A DNA stretch of 64,000 nt from Cordylochernes scorpioides (GCA_030710605.1 CP092868.1:28530011-28594010), one strand, 5' to 3'. Shown: positions 1 through 10,970, counted from the first letter of the stretch. Notes: generated by a model from the sequence alone, not told the origin. Program-made: numbers and translations.

Positions 1-398
1 CCTATTGTAGTAGTTGTACCGCCGGTATTTTAGCCATTTAAAACTTTGTATTTTAAATTTTATTGGTTGGTGTCAAATTATCTATTTTCAATTCAAATTT
101 TCTGCATCAATTATTTCACATAATATATCATCATTATACTATCTGGTTTGGCAATTTAATGAGGTATTTATAAGATATTTGAGCTAATTTTGATGTGTAT
201 CTTTCTTATTGATATATAACAATTTTCTATTGCCTTAACTGAAATGCTATTATTTTATCATTGCAGTAAAATATCAGTAAATTATTATTTTATTTTAAAA
301 ATAAGCATACGCATCAAGAATAGTTCAAATATTTTATAATAGATTGCTAGCTAATGCATCATACCAACGAGGTATTTATATGGTATTGTAAATATATA
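1..398. other. AT-rich sequence without a recognised feature
   Basis: Low-complexity AT-rich DNA. The only recurring piece is a short 'gatgg-cgc-ctaatgcatcat'-like tract near 340-365, which is the edge motif of the foldback family seen at 9490, 15180 and 33628. Confidence 0.6.
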
Positions 399-577
399 CA
401 GTTAAACCTGTCTATTACGCTCCCTCTTGGGACTCACCAAAATAAGGTGCTATAGAGAGGTGGGGTGCTATGAAGAGGTCACTTTTAATGTAAATCGCAT
501 CGTACTACATATTTAAAATCGGGCTCTATAGAGAGGGAGGTGTTATTTAGAGGGGGCGCTATGGACAGGTTTAACTG
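399..577. mobile_element. MITE with 14-bp terminal inverted repeats, TA target site
   Basis: The termini CAGTTAAACCTGTC and GACAGGTTTAACTG are perfect inverses and are flanked by TA on both sides (397-398, 578-579). The 179-bp size and TA duplication fit a non-autonomous IS630/Tc1/pogo-type element. The interior repeats 'gctatagagagg' in inverted form, so most of it can fold. Its right end is the first recognisable sequence of copy 2 after the gap. Confidence 0.85.
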
Positions 578-2340
578 TACATATTTTGCTCAAAAGCACC
601 ATCTTAAACACCTATTAGACCAGCTTGACACCTATATGCTCGTATATCGGACTGTGAAATGTATACAAGAATACCATATACACATGTATATGGTATTTTC
701 ATGTGTATCACTGATATAAATGTGAAAATATATATTTTCCAAGCATTTGCTGATTTATTACCGCTTTATCTAATCTTCCTATCTAATCAACACCTGTCTT
801 TCTTTTATCTTCCCTGGCCTGGGGAATATAACCTTTTGAATTACCTTGGTTGCGTGCAGCACCTTGATACTTTGATATAGTGCATTGTGGCTTGTCTGAT
901 TGCTACATAATTTTTGGGCTCAAAAATGATTTACTTTGTTTAATAGCCCGTAAAACCATATTTTCTCTATCACTGATTGAATCTTGATTTTTAAGCTAAA
1001 TCTGATACTATTGATGGAGTTACGCATTTGCAGATTCGAATTTTTTTTATTGCCGTTGAATTTCCACGGATCACAATTCTGTTGAATCAGTTACTTTTGT
1101 TATTTTTAAACGAAAAAAAAGTTGAGTCGAGATTCCAGGAAAGTTTGGAGTATTAATTTGAGGCATTTTACGTGATTCATCATTACCTGTTGAAAAGAAT
1201 AATATTGTCTAGTTTAATGATAATTTATCTCTATGCCATTATCAATAATACCCCTTACCTATCAATCATAAAAAATACTGAGCATCCACGACATTATTAG
1301 TACTCCGCCTTTGCCGGTCCCAAGCCCGGATGAAAAAGGAGGAGGGGGAGCAGTAACAAGCTCGCTAAAATACATGATCTCAGCTGGCCCGGCTGATATT
1401 ACCCTGTAAGTTCTCCTAATCCAGGGATACAGGATGAGCAGCATTGGTACTCCATGTTAGGAGCAGCTGCACATGGCATCTGTTCCTCATGTCAAAGGCG
1501 GCCATTTCTTTTGGAGCTAAGTCGGCCTGCCACTGAGTAGTGCTCCCAGTCTTAATGACAAAGGCAGATGCAATCAACTTCACCCAGACATGATGGTTGT
1601 CAAACAAACACTATCAAGGGTCACAACTTGATATCCTAATATGATTGAGTGGAGATAAGGAAGAAGAAGATCAGTACACGCTCGTTCGGCGGTACATATA
1701 TTAAAATTGTAACACGACATCATTATAGTAATTTTACTTTATTTATTGAAAGAGGCACCTCTCCTTTCAGAATTCCATTAAAACAATGCATTTCGTTTTT
1801 CATCCAAGTAAAAAAACATAATGGTAGTAATATAAATGGATCCCAACAACATACACAACAAGCTTTAAAAATATCAAGCAAATTTTATCCTGTTTATCAA
1901 ATTTATGTTTTAAATTATACTTAATGAACAATATAATCATTTATAAACACTTAAACATTACTAAAAATAGTATTCTATTTTAAATATATTCATACTAGGA
2001 ACCTCTATTAAAGACCTTTCTCAAATCATGGTCATTTCTGAAGATGATCGTTCATTTGAGGTTAAGTTAAAAAGATTACTCACAATATATGAGTTTCCTT
2101 CTTTTTCAATTTTGAAATGCTAGTTTTCAAGCGATAACCGCTTTTTAATAGGCTCGATTAAAATATCAACATTTTTTACAAGAAATATTTATAAATATAT
2201 GCTGCTTGGCGTGGATATTAAGTTGATAAAGTTAGAATTTACAAGCTAGTACATTTTAAAATAAAAAGTGAAACTCAATATTAGAATTTTTTGTAGTTTT
2301 TAAACGCCTTTCACGCACACACAACAAACACGCACAACAC
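578..2340. other. Repeat-rich noncoding stretch
   Basis: There is no convincing gene. The segment at about 1285-1445 is a dispersed repeat: an inverted copy lies at about 11000-11160 (and 47590-47720), and the direct partner is at about 36480-36615. Short reading frames here are broken between the two copies of the duplication, so I do not call them genes. Confidence 0.6.
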
Positions 2341-2354
2341 ACACACAATACACA

Positions 2355-2600
2355 ATGGAATGTGATAATCAGTTAATGGACATAATCGAACAATTGAACG
2401 ATGAAACTATCCTTAGGCCCCTATATAACCGAGGGACGACCATTGATGTTGTCGCGGTCCTGTACCCCCATCTTAGGGAGAGTTTCCTCGCGGATACCTT
2501 ACCTAAACACAAGATTATCAAGTTCCTCAACACAGTCATCGCTGGGGACACGGATTCCATAACTCGCAAGTCTGAACTCAAGACGATTCTAAGCTCCTGA
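2355..2600 (+). CDS. Small unknown reading frame (81 aa), probably decaying
   Basis: This is an 81-codon frame starting MECDNQLMDII. It is charged and mostly helical-looking, with no domain I recognise. It follows a CA-rich leader and is followed by AATAAA-like signals near 2700-2740 and an A-rich tract, so it may have been an expressed or retroposed unit. The copy at 37652 differs by several amino-acid changes (DN/ED, D/N, V/D, T/I, A/V), a two-codon insertion, and a 2-base indel just before this stop that opens a longer C-terminus there. Indels and mostly amino-acid-changing differences argue against strong constraint. It could be a transposon-derived frame or a pseudogene. Confidence 0.35.
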   Translation: MECDNQLMDIIEQLNDETILRPLYNRGTTIDVVAVLYPHLRESFLADTLPKHKIIKFLNTVIAGDTDSITRKSELKTILSS

Positions 2601-2989
2601 TAGGATCCATACGTACCTTCGGAGAAGGCCTCGTCTGGTGTATATATTTTCTCTACTATTTAAACTCTGTAAACTCTCTCTTTTTGACTGTTGACTAGAT
2701 GTCAATAAACCATTTTTAATTGTCAAAATAAAGAAAAAAAGAAATTGTCACCAAACACACACACAGCTAAAAAGACAAAAAATCAAACAAACCACAAATT
2801 TACCTTAAATTATGAATAGAAAGGTTAGTTTTAGTGGAATAAGTCAAATATATTTATTTATTTCATAACAAGAATGGTCATTATAAAATAAGCCCTTTTA
2901 AAGATGGATCCCACTCATGGATGATTCTACTGTATTTTAAAATGTTATTTATTTGTGTGATGAAGAGAAAAAAAGGAGACAATTTTAAA

Positions 2990-3133
2990 AATAAGTTTAA
3001 TTTGGCAAAAATAGAGAATGTGAATATGATACAGTACATTGAGGAAGGGGGAAGTGTAGAAAGTTCTTTCAGCGTCCGGCAGTTGTATTCGAGATTAGTC
3101 GAACTCTATCCTGTCAACAGCGGGCTAGATTAG
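2990..3133 (+). CDS. Candidate terminal exon of unknown gene (low confidence)
   Basis: The frame ends in MIQYIEEGGSVESSFSVRQL and about 17 further residues before TAG. Possible acceptors are the AG before AGAATGTG (about 2999-3012) or before TACATT (about 3034). In copy 2 (38290-38433) this block differs by only two substitutions, TCG/TCA and CTA/CTG, both synonymous. The upstream part of the open frame is broken by a stop in copy 2. That fits a short conserved 3' exon, but it is a small sample and no protein family is recognised. Confidence 0.25.
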   Translation, partial: NKFNLAKIENVNMIQYIEEGGSVESSFSVRQLYSRLVELYPVNSGLD

Positions 3134-3164
3134 AACACAACAAGTACAATGTGTAATAACCAAT

Positions 3165-3380
3165 CTTGGTAGTTCATAGAATTAAAATACACTTTGGTCA
3201 ATAAATATTTTTATTCTCTCGACGTTTCGACAAAAAAATATTTTTCATCATCAAGATAACACCCCATTTATGACGTCTTTCCAAATTCTTTAATTTTTTA
3301 TTTTATCCTGATGAGGACACAAGATTTTGACGAATCAATAATAACAATTACTAGTGGAAGTATTTGAAAAGGGAAAATAA
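3165..3380. repeat. Foldback element with hammerhead-like cores in both arms
   Basis: The plus arm has CTGATGA at 3308-3314, then a hairpin ending GACGAA. The left arm (3216-3255) read on the minus strand has ATGATGA, an A/T hairpin and GTCGAAACGTCGAGAG. Related inverted pairs lie at 29455-29570, 39530-39680 and 63778-63905. The order CUGAUGA, stem II, GAAA is that of hammerhead ribozymes carried by Penelope-like retroelements and retrozymes. Most copies have lost part of the core. Confidence 0.5.
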
Positions 3381-3479
3381 AATTCGGTAATTCTATTTTA
3401 CATTTTCAAATAAAAAATTCCTGGGTAACTATTGCTCGCATAAAATAGCCGAAGTATCTCTTAATTTCAGGAACTATGA

Positions 3480-4880
3480 ATACCAACAAAGACCAACAAA
3501 GATATAGATAATATCTATAAATATAAAGTGAAGACCAACAAAGAAAAGGGGAAAAATCAACAATAATTTAAAAACTAAAATAAATTAAACGAAGATTTAA
3601 AAGGACTTAACAAAGAGCTTTGAAAGACCATTGAACACTTGGGAAAAAACTACAGAAAGAGAGAAAGAATTAAAAGCCAACGAATACATTTTAATAAATC
3701 CTATAATAACTAAGTAGAGCCAACAAGCCGACTTGAGAGCATTCAAGAAACTTTTAAGAAAAAACAAATAACTATAGAGCGTCAACAAAAACTTGGGTAA
3801 GATAATCAAAAACCTAAAATTCAATAAAGCTCTAAATAGAGCCAACAAATAGATAAAGAAATTCAATGAAGACTTAAAGTGATTCAACAAATACTTGAAG
3901 AAGTTCAATAAAGACTTGAAGCCAAAATCAAATTCCTAAAGAAGTTCAATAAAAACATAAAACCAACCGATTTATCAAAGAAGTTCAAATAAAGAATTAA
4001 AGCCAACAAATTCTTAAAGAAGTTAAATAAAGACTTAAAACGATTCAACAAATCCTTAAAGAAGTTCAATAAAGACTTAAAGCCAATGAAATCCTTAAAG
4101 AATGTTAAATAAAGACTTAAAGCCACAATAAAACATTTAAAGACGTTCAATAAAGACTTAAAGCCAATGAAATCCTTAAAGAAGTTAAAAAAGACTTAAA
4201 GCCAATTAAATCCTTAAAGAAGTTAAATAAAGACTTAAAGCCAATCAAATTCTTAAAGAAGTTCAATAAAGACTTAAAGCCACAATAAAACACTTAAAGA
4301 AGTTAAATAAAGACTTAAAGCCACATGAGAATACTTAAAGAAGCTCAATAAAGACTTAAAGCAACAATAAAACACTTAAAGAAGCTCAATGAAGACTTAA
4401 AGCCACAATAAAACACTTAAAGAAATTAAATAAAGACTTAAAGCCAATCAAATTCTTAAAGAAGTTAAATAAAGACTTAATGCCAAGCAAAAGAAGTTAA
4501 ATAAAGACTTAAAGTGATTCAACAATTTCTTAAAGAGGTTGAATAAAGATTTGAAGACAAAACAATTCTTAAAGAAGTTCAATAAAGACTTAAAGCAAAT
4601 AACTAAAGAAGTTCAATGAAGAGAGAGACACAAGATGATTCAACAAACACTTATTGAAGTCCAATAAATACTTAAAGTGATTCAACAAATACCTAAAGAA
4701 GTTCAATAAAGACTTAAAGCCAATCAAATTCTTAAAGAATTTCAATAAAGACTTAAAGTGATTCAACAAATACCTAAAGTGACTCAAGAAACAATTAAAG
4801 AAGTTCAATGAGGACTTAAATCCAAACAAAATTTTAAAGAAGTTTAACAAATAAATTGAAGAAAGAAGTTGAATAAAAAG
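3480..4880. repeat. A-rich minisatellite beside the receptor tail exon
   Basis: Dozens of degenerate units of about 40 bp are built from 'cttaaagaagttcaataaag' and 'acttaaagccaatcaaatt'. Because the units are mostly purine-rich, the minus strand gives long open frames of Leu-Leu-Asn-Phe-Phe-Lys repeats (about 3600-4150 and 4590-4880). These vary freely between units and are not genes. Copy 2 has a differently arranged array at about 40400-41780. Confidence 0.9.
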
Positions 4881-4894
4881 GACGATGTACTCGC

Positions 4895-4990
4895 CTGATT
4901 TAAAGGTGGTCTGAGACTGCAAGGTCGGGGTGGGGAGATGGTTCCTACACAGGAGACAGAAGGCTCGCTTGAACTCCCTCCGGAACTTCC
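4895..4990 (-). CDS. Peptide GPCR, cytoplasmic-tail exon (copy 1)
   Basis: The acceptor ttgattgcag lies at 5000-4991 and the exon opens in phase 1. It completes the Gly codon after TM7 and encodes GKFRREFKRAFCLLCRNHLP and further residues. KFRREFKRAF is the helix-8 start seen in allatotropin/orexin-type receptors, and the CLLC cysteines are possible palmitoylation sites. The four base differences from copy 2 are all synonymous. The low end is uncertain. A GC donor (CAG|GCGAGT) at 4895/4894 is possible; otherwise the frame reads on for about 100 residues into the minisatellite, where the two copies diverge completely. The domain assignment is firm; the 3' boundary is inference. Confidence 0.8.
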
Positions 4991-5202
4991 CTGCAATCAA
5001 CATCACATTATTTACATATTTACAGAGTTTCTGAACGCTCATGTTTCATAAACACTGCCCTTACACATGCTCACAGTTCCCCAATGTCGATTCACTATAA
5101 TGTATTTGATCTTGAAATTATAAGTGAGTTTCTAAACAGGGGAAAGACATGTAGCAATTGCTCTATCTCTTTCTCTCTGCCCCAAAAATCAAATATCTAT
5201 TA

Positions 5203-5361
5203 CAGTAAAACCTCCCTGTAAAGGATACATAGTTGCAGAAATAAAGTGTCCTTTAGGGAGAGGTGTTCTCTTACCGGAGAGTTGCTAAATAGTAAAAATG
5301 GTAATTTTGCAAATGAAAACGGTCCTTTCTAGAGAAGTGTCCTTTCATGGAGGTTCTACTG
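5203..5361. mobile_element. pogo/Tigger-like MITE, 159 bp
   Basis: It starts CAGTAAAACCTCCCTGTAAA and ends GGAGGTTCTACTG. The left TA target base pair is intact and the right one is changed to TG here but is TA in copy 2. The inverted internal motif 'gtcctttagggagagg' with 'cctttctagagaagtg' is shared with the larger MITE at 7408. Confidence 0.8.
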
Positions 5362-5811
5362 TGTTTAGATTATATTAATATTTATGTGAGATACACCTGG
5401 TGTGACGACGCCCTGGCCATCCTGACGTCTACCAAGACATAAATATTATCTCAACATTGAACTGAGAGATTTTGTTCTTGTCTGGAGAAGGACAAGATGG
5501 AGGAGCCTCCTTTCCTGAGAACATATTTTATATTTTTATTACCAAATTGTAAATAATATCATTTATATTTGTTTAATTTCTCATTAATTTTTGTAACAAT
5601 TAACTAATTATAAGGCGGTAACATGCCATATATATATATACAATAATTAAAACTATTAAAAGAAGAATGTTTCTTTTTAAATATAAAACAAACTTCTACT
5701 ATCCATACTGCGATGAAAAAGTATTGAGAGGGCTTGGCTCAGTGATGAACCCTTCCAGCGGTTTTGCCAATTTACTAAGAAAAAGTCATCAATTGATCAG
5801 GGTAACACGAC

Positions 5812-6256
5812 TGTAATCGCGTTAAATACCTAGATCAAATGATATGAGCTACGGTATAGCGATAATCCACTTGAATGAATTATGTAACCTTGAATAAGGG
5901 AACTCTCTCTCTACGTAAATTGAACAAGGAATTTCGATTTAATGATTTTAGAATAAAAAGCTACATGAATTAATTTGATTAGCCTAACATGAATTGATGG
6001 CTCGATTTAACTAGACTAGCGAGTAAACTAAACAAAACACAAAATATAAACAACAAACTGTTGCCGAATCAATACAAATTAATCAATAAAAATATATACA
6101 GATTAAAATAAAACAATAAAGAATTAATTAGGTAAAACAATTAATTCTTAAAATTAACAATAAAGAATAGAACAATGAATAATATTCAACAACAATTTCT
6201 ACAATAATTAACAATTAATAACAAATAAGAATAAAACATACATTTTTAACCAAACA
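5812..6256. mobile_element. Solo LTR (445 bp), copy 1 only
   Basis: It begins TGTAATCGCG and ends ACCAAACA. It is flanked by ACGA at 5807-5810 and 6257-6260. Copy 2 has the uninterrupted site (about 42708-42716). The TG...CA ends and 4-5 bp duplication identify an LTR left by recombination of a retrotransposon, possibly Ty3/Gypsy type from the TGTAAT start it shares with two other LTRs here. No internal coding region remains. Confidence 0.8.
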
Positions 6257-6639
6257 ACGAGCATGAGATTTATTTTTCTTAATTTATCCATCATATCCAA
6301 ATACAAATACACTTTTGTTGTATTTATCAAATTGACTGTCAATAAAATAATTTGAATTATATGATATTTAGAGAAATTTCACAAAAATATGGTGAAGAAA
6401 ATCATATTCAAAATCAAATTAAATAAATTTGAATCAATAGTCATAAAAATTCAAATAAGTGAACTTTCAAATTAATAGAAATTTCGTTTTTAATAACAAA
6501 AATCAATTTAAAAAAAAATTCTTCTAGCTGAGATTTATTTGATTGCTTGGGCAATTTAAGAGTTTAAGGGGAAAAAAGATCCATTTCCTAATTTTCTTCT
6601 TATATTTCCCACTGTTTCGGTTTTTAGACAATTACTATT

Positions 6640-7290
6640 ATTTTATTTCAACACACAAAACGCGATATCCCGGCTAGGGATAATTGCGTTGATTTACATT
6701 TTTTTAAACAGAAACATTAATATTATACAAGCAAAAGTAATAAAAAATAAAAAGAGAAACAATAATATATATTAGGAACCTGAAATATCAGGTTAGAAAG
6801 ATATAATCAGGAATATATTTACAAAAATAGTTAAATCTATGATAATTCTCTCTGCTATTTACAAATTGATATAGATCTACAACATTATTTATTGTATGTT
6901 GTCTAGCGTAGACAATTACTATTGGAAAATAAAACTACTTTTTCTATATATAAAATCAATATTTAGAACGCGGCTGATTCCACAGTTCAGTGATTCGCTA
7001 ACCATGACGTATTCACAAAGGTACGTGTGGCCATTGGACATGTGTCGGACCTGGAGGCTGCTGTTGGGTGCTGCGCTGCCTGAGTATAGGAGTTCTATCT
7101 ATTATTTCTTCCTGTGGTGAATCTATATAAGACCGGTGTTCTTAATAAAGCTTTGTGTGTGTATATAAATTCAATATTTATTATTCGTGTGACATATATA
7201 CTTTTTGTGTGTTTTCGGGTACTTATATAAAATATTTCCTTTTATATTATTTTTATATAGAATTTAATTAAACCAAAGTACACACAGTGA
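6640..7290 (+). repeat. Dispersed repeat with LTR-like promoter and polyA signals
   Basis: The segment includes 'gcgatatcccggctaggga' near 6660 and 'ctatataagaccggtg' at about 7120, followed by AATAAAG at about 7144, a TATA-box then polyA arrangement typical of an LTR. Partial copies occur inverted at about 33450-33600 and 33880-33990, and near 35528. Copy 2 is at about 43080-43930. Exact ends are unclear because no clean target duplication was found. Confidence 0.4.
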
Positions 7291-7407
7291 AAAACACTCG
7301 CTAAAAACTTTCTTAAGGAAAATTCTCTCTATTGACACTCTACATGAGGTAAACCTCATTATAAAGAAAAATTTATAAGAAAAAACTTTCTTATATATTT
7401 AAAAATA

Positions 7408-7875
7408 CAGTAGAACCTCCCTGTAAAGGACAACACCTAATTGAAAGTCAAAGTGTCCTTTAGGGAGAGATGTCCTCTTACCGGAGAGTTACTAAATGTT
7501 GGAATAATCAATTTCAACATTTTACTCTTCTTTTATTTTTGACCAATTGACCACTATGTATATATATAATAATGATTGTGGCTTGTTCAAAATGTAAAAG
7601 GGAGACAGTAAGTGAGTTAGCAAAAGATAACTAGAAAGTGAGGTTAGGTTAGTAAGTTTGTTAATATTTTGTTATTTTAAAGTAAGCTGCTTTAAGTTTA
7701 TGTAAATTTGAACATAAATAATTAAAGTTTTTCTTTCTTCAGAAATAAATTTGCCGGCCATCTCCTTTTTTTTCGCCCAACACTAAATTGTAAAAATGGT
7801 AATTTTGCAAATTAAGAATATTCTTTATAGAGAGGTGTCCGCTAACGGGGTGTCCGTTAATGGGAGGTTCTATTG
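7408..7875. mobile_element. pogo/Tigger-like MITE interrupted by a solo LTR
   Basis: The termini CAGTAGAACCTCCCTG and GGGAGGTTCTATTG are flanked by TA. It has the same architecture as 5203-5361 but is longer because a 286-bp LTR sits at 7497-7782. Copy 2 has the same nested arrangement at 44098-44550. Confidence 0.85.
7497..7782. mobile_element. Solo LTR (286 bp) nested in a MITE
   Basis: It begins TGTTGGAATAATC and ends GCCCAACA, with the 5-bp duplication CTAAA at 7492-7496 and 7783-7787. Five-base duplications and the TGTTGGA start resemble the minus-strand ends of the BEL element at 16340. It is also present in copy 2 (44185-44457), so it predates divergence of the copies. Confidence 0.85.
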
Positions 7876-7879
7876 TATA

Positions 7880-9200
7880 TATATGTATTTATACTGACCT
7901 CAAATCTAATGTCCATAATTCAATCAAAATAACCTTTTCAAAGAGTTTAGCATCAGTATCAGTATAGAACCCCTGAACACCTTCTGATAAACTGTCCATT
8001 AACTTCTGATCTAAGGGAAGAAAACCAACTTTACCTGAAAAATACAAAACAAGTTGTTTACAATAAAGACCAATACATTAAGTTTAATAGATTCTGCAGG
8101 ATGTATATTTTAAGGCGAAAGTGTTGACTGTACATATTTCAAGCTACTATTTCTAATTACTATATGCAAAATTGGAAATCGAAGGTTTAATATTCATGCT
8201 TCCCAATGTTCAAAATAGTTTAGAATTTTCATAACAGATGGCGTGCTAATGCATCATAATATATATTTTAATATTTATGAAGTTTTATATTAATAAAATA
8301 CCATATATAATTGTATATAATTTCAGATATACACGCAATTATCCTAATTGTGGATATGGCATGTCTCTCCCAACTGTTAAATAAAAATAAGTATAAAAGG
8401 AAAATAGCCAAATACAATATTACAGGTGTATTTTATATTACACTGGTACGTTTTTCAGTAGTTTATTAAAACTAATGCTTGAGTATATTCTTTAATGCAG
8501 TTTTTTAAATGCTAGAAATACCCTTTATTCACATAAGAATATCTTCCTGATAAAAAAAATTTCAATATATCAAAAATATGTGGACAATAGTTACACAGAA
8601 AATATTTGAAAGAGGAAAAATAAAAATCAGGTAAAAAATTTCTTTTCATTTTGAATTTGCAAGCTTTCGAGCAAATATACTGTTCTTCAACTGGATAATA
8701 CTCTATGTACAAAAATGAGATTGTACATAGAGTATAAGGCTGTTGAAGAGCAGTATATTTTGCTCGAAGCTTGTAAATTCAAAATTAAAAATAATTTTTA
8801 TTTTTCCTCTTTCAAATATCAAAAGTATATATTTTAATTAATACATCATAATAAAAATCGTTCTAATGAAATATTCAATTTGATGTTTGCGAAGAAGCGT
8901 TTGCTCTCGAAGCATATTATATATTTAAAATTGTCTATAATTCTGCTGTCCTTAAAGCTTATGTCCATAGTTCATTAGTTCATCTAAAATACCCATTCCA
9001 AGAGTCTAGCATCAGTATCACTATAAAATGAAGTTCCAAAAATGCAATATAACAGCGGTATGGTAGATTAAACTGACGAAACCACTGGGAGGGTTCACCA
9101 CTGATAGGCCAGGTCCTCCCATTAATTTTTACATTGCAGTAAGAAATTTATAATACAATATAATGCGACTTATATTATAAATTACCTTATATAATATTTA
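7880..9200. other. Intronic AT-rich stretch with palindrome and foldback fragments
   Basis: No gene is seen. At about 8640-8810 there is an imperfect palindrome centred near 8708, carrying 'caagctttcgagcaaatata' and its inverse; this too resembles the stem-loop/GAAAGC repeats found elsewhere in the window. At 9060-9150 lies part of the 'gcagtaaggrcagtagaa' foldback family. Copy 2 lacks about 100 bp present here at 8218-8320. Confidence 0.55.
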
Positions 9201-9214
9201 CGAACGGAAAAATA

Positions 9215-9290
9215 TGTACAGGATAGCCTAGTGGACATGGCATCTGCCCGGTAAGCGGAACACTGTGGGTTCGATTCCCATCCCTGGACA
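9215..9290 (+). repeat. tRNA-like SINE head between inverted repeats
   Basis: Box A-like tagcctagtggacatgg and box B gggttcgattccc are correctly spaced. The unit sits between 'cgaacggaaaaata' (about 9202) and 'tatttttccgttt' (about 9296). The acceptor stem is imperfect in this copy, so it is a tRNA-derived repeat and not a tRNA gene. Related copies are at 45838 and, with a complete acceptor stem, on the minus strand at 52439. Confidence 0.7.
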
Positions 9291-9479
9291 CTTTTATTTT
9301 TCCGTTTATCATTACTATTAACAATTCATCCTTTCATACCTCATCTCTGGGGTTGGAGATAATCGTTATTTCTCCTTAAAAATAAATTTCCATTTTTCGT
9401 TTAAAAGAAACATATGCGGGATAATTCTCAAATGTCGTAGTAGAAATTGTTTGATTTTTAAAAAAATAATCATACGCTT

Positions 9480-9830
9480 CAAATATAGTTTAGAAATTTC
9501 ATAACAGATGGCGTACTAATGCATCATAATATATATTTTAATATTGATGAAGCTTTATATTAATAAAATACTATTTGAATGTAATTCTACTGTCCTATAA
9601 GCTTATGTCCATAGTTTACTTGAAAACCATTTCTAAGATTCCATCCTTCAGTGTAGCATATAAAAGCAGAATGATCCAATACAGTTTTAGAGCTCTGAGA
9701 AGCGGTCTGGTGGATTAAATTGGCGAAACCGCTGGGAGGGTTTACCACTGATGAGCCAAGCCTCCCAATATATTTTTTCATCGCAGTAAGGACAGTAGAA
9801 GTTCGTTTTATGTATAAAAGAAACATTCGC
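9480..9830. repeat. Foldback element of the 'gcagtaagg' family
   Basis: It has the family's typical order: 'aacagatggcg' edge, 'ttctactgtcc', a middle containing 'gaaaccgctgggagggtt' and 'gatgagccaagcc', then 'tcgcagtaaggacagtagaa'. At least a dozen full or partial members occur in the window (for example 5690, 9060, 11857, 14400, 15085, 30085, 33210, 33628, 38990, 42595, 45640, 50485, 51172). Confidence 0.6.
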
Positions 9831-9899
9831 GCTTTTAAGTCCTTTTATTTTATAAAATACTATATATTTATTTTATTATTGAATATATATATATATTTA

Positions 9900-10560
9900 T
9901 AATCATCGATAAATATATACGCATATAAAATCTATATATCTCAGGTTACCCCATTTTATTATATCTATACAATTCATAACACAATGGCTGTTTAAAGGTA
10001 TCACAGATCAAATGAAAAAAAAAAAGTGAAAATTTCAAATCTACATTTTTACCGTCCAATATATATTGAGAAGAAAAAAATCACGGGGTTAGATTATATA
10101 TTGTGTTGTATTTCTTATTTGTGAAAGAAAAATCCATTTGCAAACCTTTTCACAAAATTCTAAATAAATCTAAGAAATATTCATATATATAAAAAGAAAA
10201 TATCTTTTTGCATTCTTTATTTATAGTGATGTATCAATTTTATTTACTTTTTTTTCTGATATTTTATAGAATCTACTGTAGGTAAATTCTTTTTTTAAGT
10301 TTAAAGAAGAAAATAAATATATTTTGGAATAATAAATTTTTTAGAAAATATATTATCAATACGAGAAATATATAATATATTGAATATATATATAATTCTT
10401 CTGCTTTTATTTCTGTATTTTATATGTTCTGTTGGAAATAAATGTTGGTATTGCTGGAGAGCCGTCGGCGATCTTCTATAAAACTCTGAAGCGATGGCAG
10501 AGGCGCCATTATACATTGTCATTATAAATACATAGTTGGATATTTTTTATTTATTTTTAT
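9900..10560. other. Intronic AT-rich stretch, nearly identical in copy 2
   Basis: No gene is seen. The matching segment at about 46470-46980 is almost unchanged. A tail near 10430-10520 ('ctggagagccgtcggcgatc') is related to 39175-39250 and 47020-47090, an unknown repeat that keeps a short similar reading frame. Confidence 0.55.
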
Positions 10561-10895
10561 TATTCTGTGGGAATGGTTGCGTGCGTGTTGAGGTGGCTTG
10601 TGGAAAGGCCGCTGATAAAATTATAATCATTTTTTAATGATATAAATTAATTTATTCAAAGCCAGAAATGTAAAGAGAAAAGAAGTAACGGCTGTTGGAA
10701 GCAGGCCTTGTTGTTTACGACGCCAGTGGCCAGAAAGTCCCGGATGATGCCTGCGCATGCGTAGTGAGGTGTTCTCCCAGCTTGCGCTTGCCGAGGCGTA
10801 GTGAGGCCGCCACACTACTACCCGTATGTTTAGTGAAGCTTTGTCCCAGTTCGCGCTCGCTGAAGCAAAGTGTGGTCGCCACAATTCTATAAAAT
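10560..10895. repeat. hAT-type MITE fragment (GC-rich interior)
   Basis: It contains 'gtggcttgtggaaaggccgc', 'gatgcctgcgcatgcg' and 'aagcaaagtgtggtcgccac', shared with the complete element at 39761-40251 and with 47125-47465. It is unusually GC-rich for its surroundings. Open frames on both strands are not shared in frame between copies. Confidence 0.6.
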
Positions 10896-10970
10896 AATCT
10901 CTTGTATTAATATTGATTATAATTAATCATTCCTCCAGGGAAAAGTGTCTTTTCAAAACATTTTTATTGT

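Noticed and set aside
3597..4880. Leu/Phe/Asn-rich minus-strand frames resembling membrane proteins
   Set aside because: Translations of an A-rich minisatellite; arrangement and frames are not conserved in copy 2.
9215..9290. Functional tRNA gene
   Set aside because: Imperfect acceptor stem and SINE-like flanks; best read as a tRNA-derived repeat.
10627..10892. Opposing 65-85-codon frames in a GC-rich block
   Set aside because: The block is a hAT-type repeat interior shared by several loci; frames are not kept between copies.
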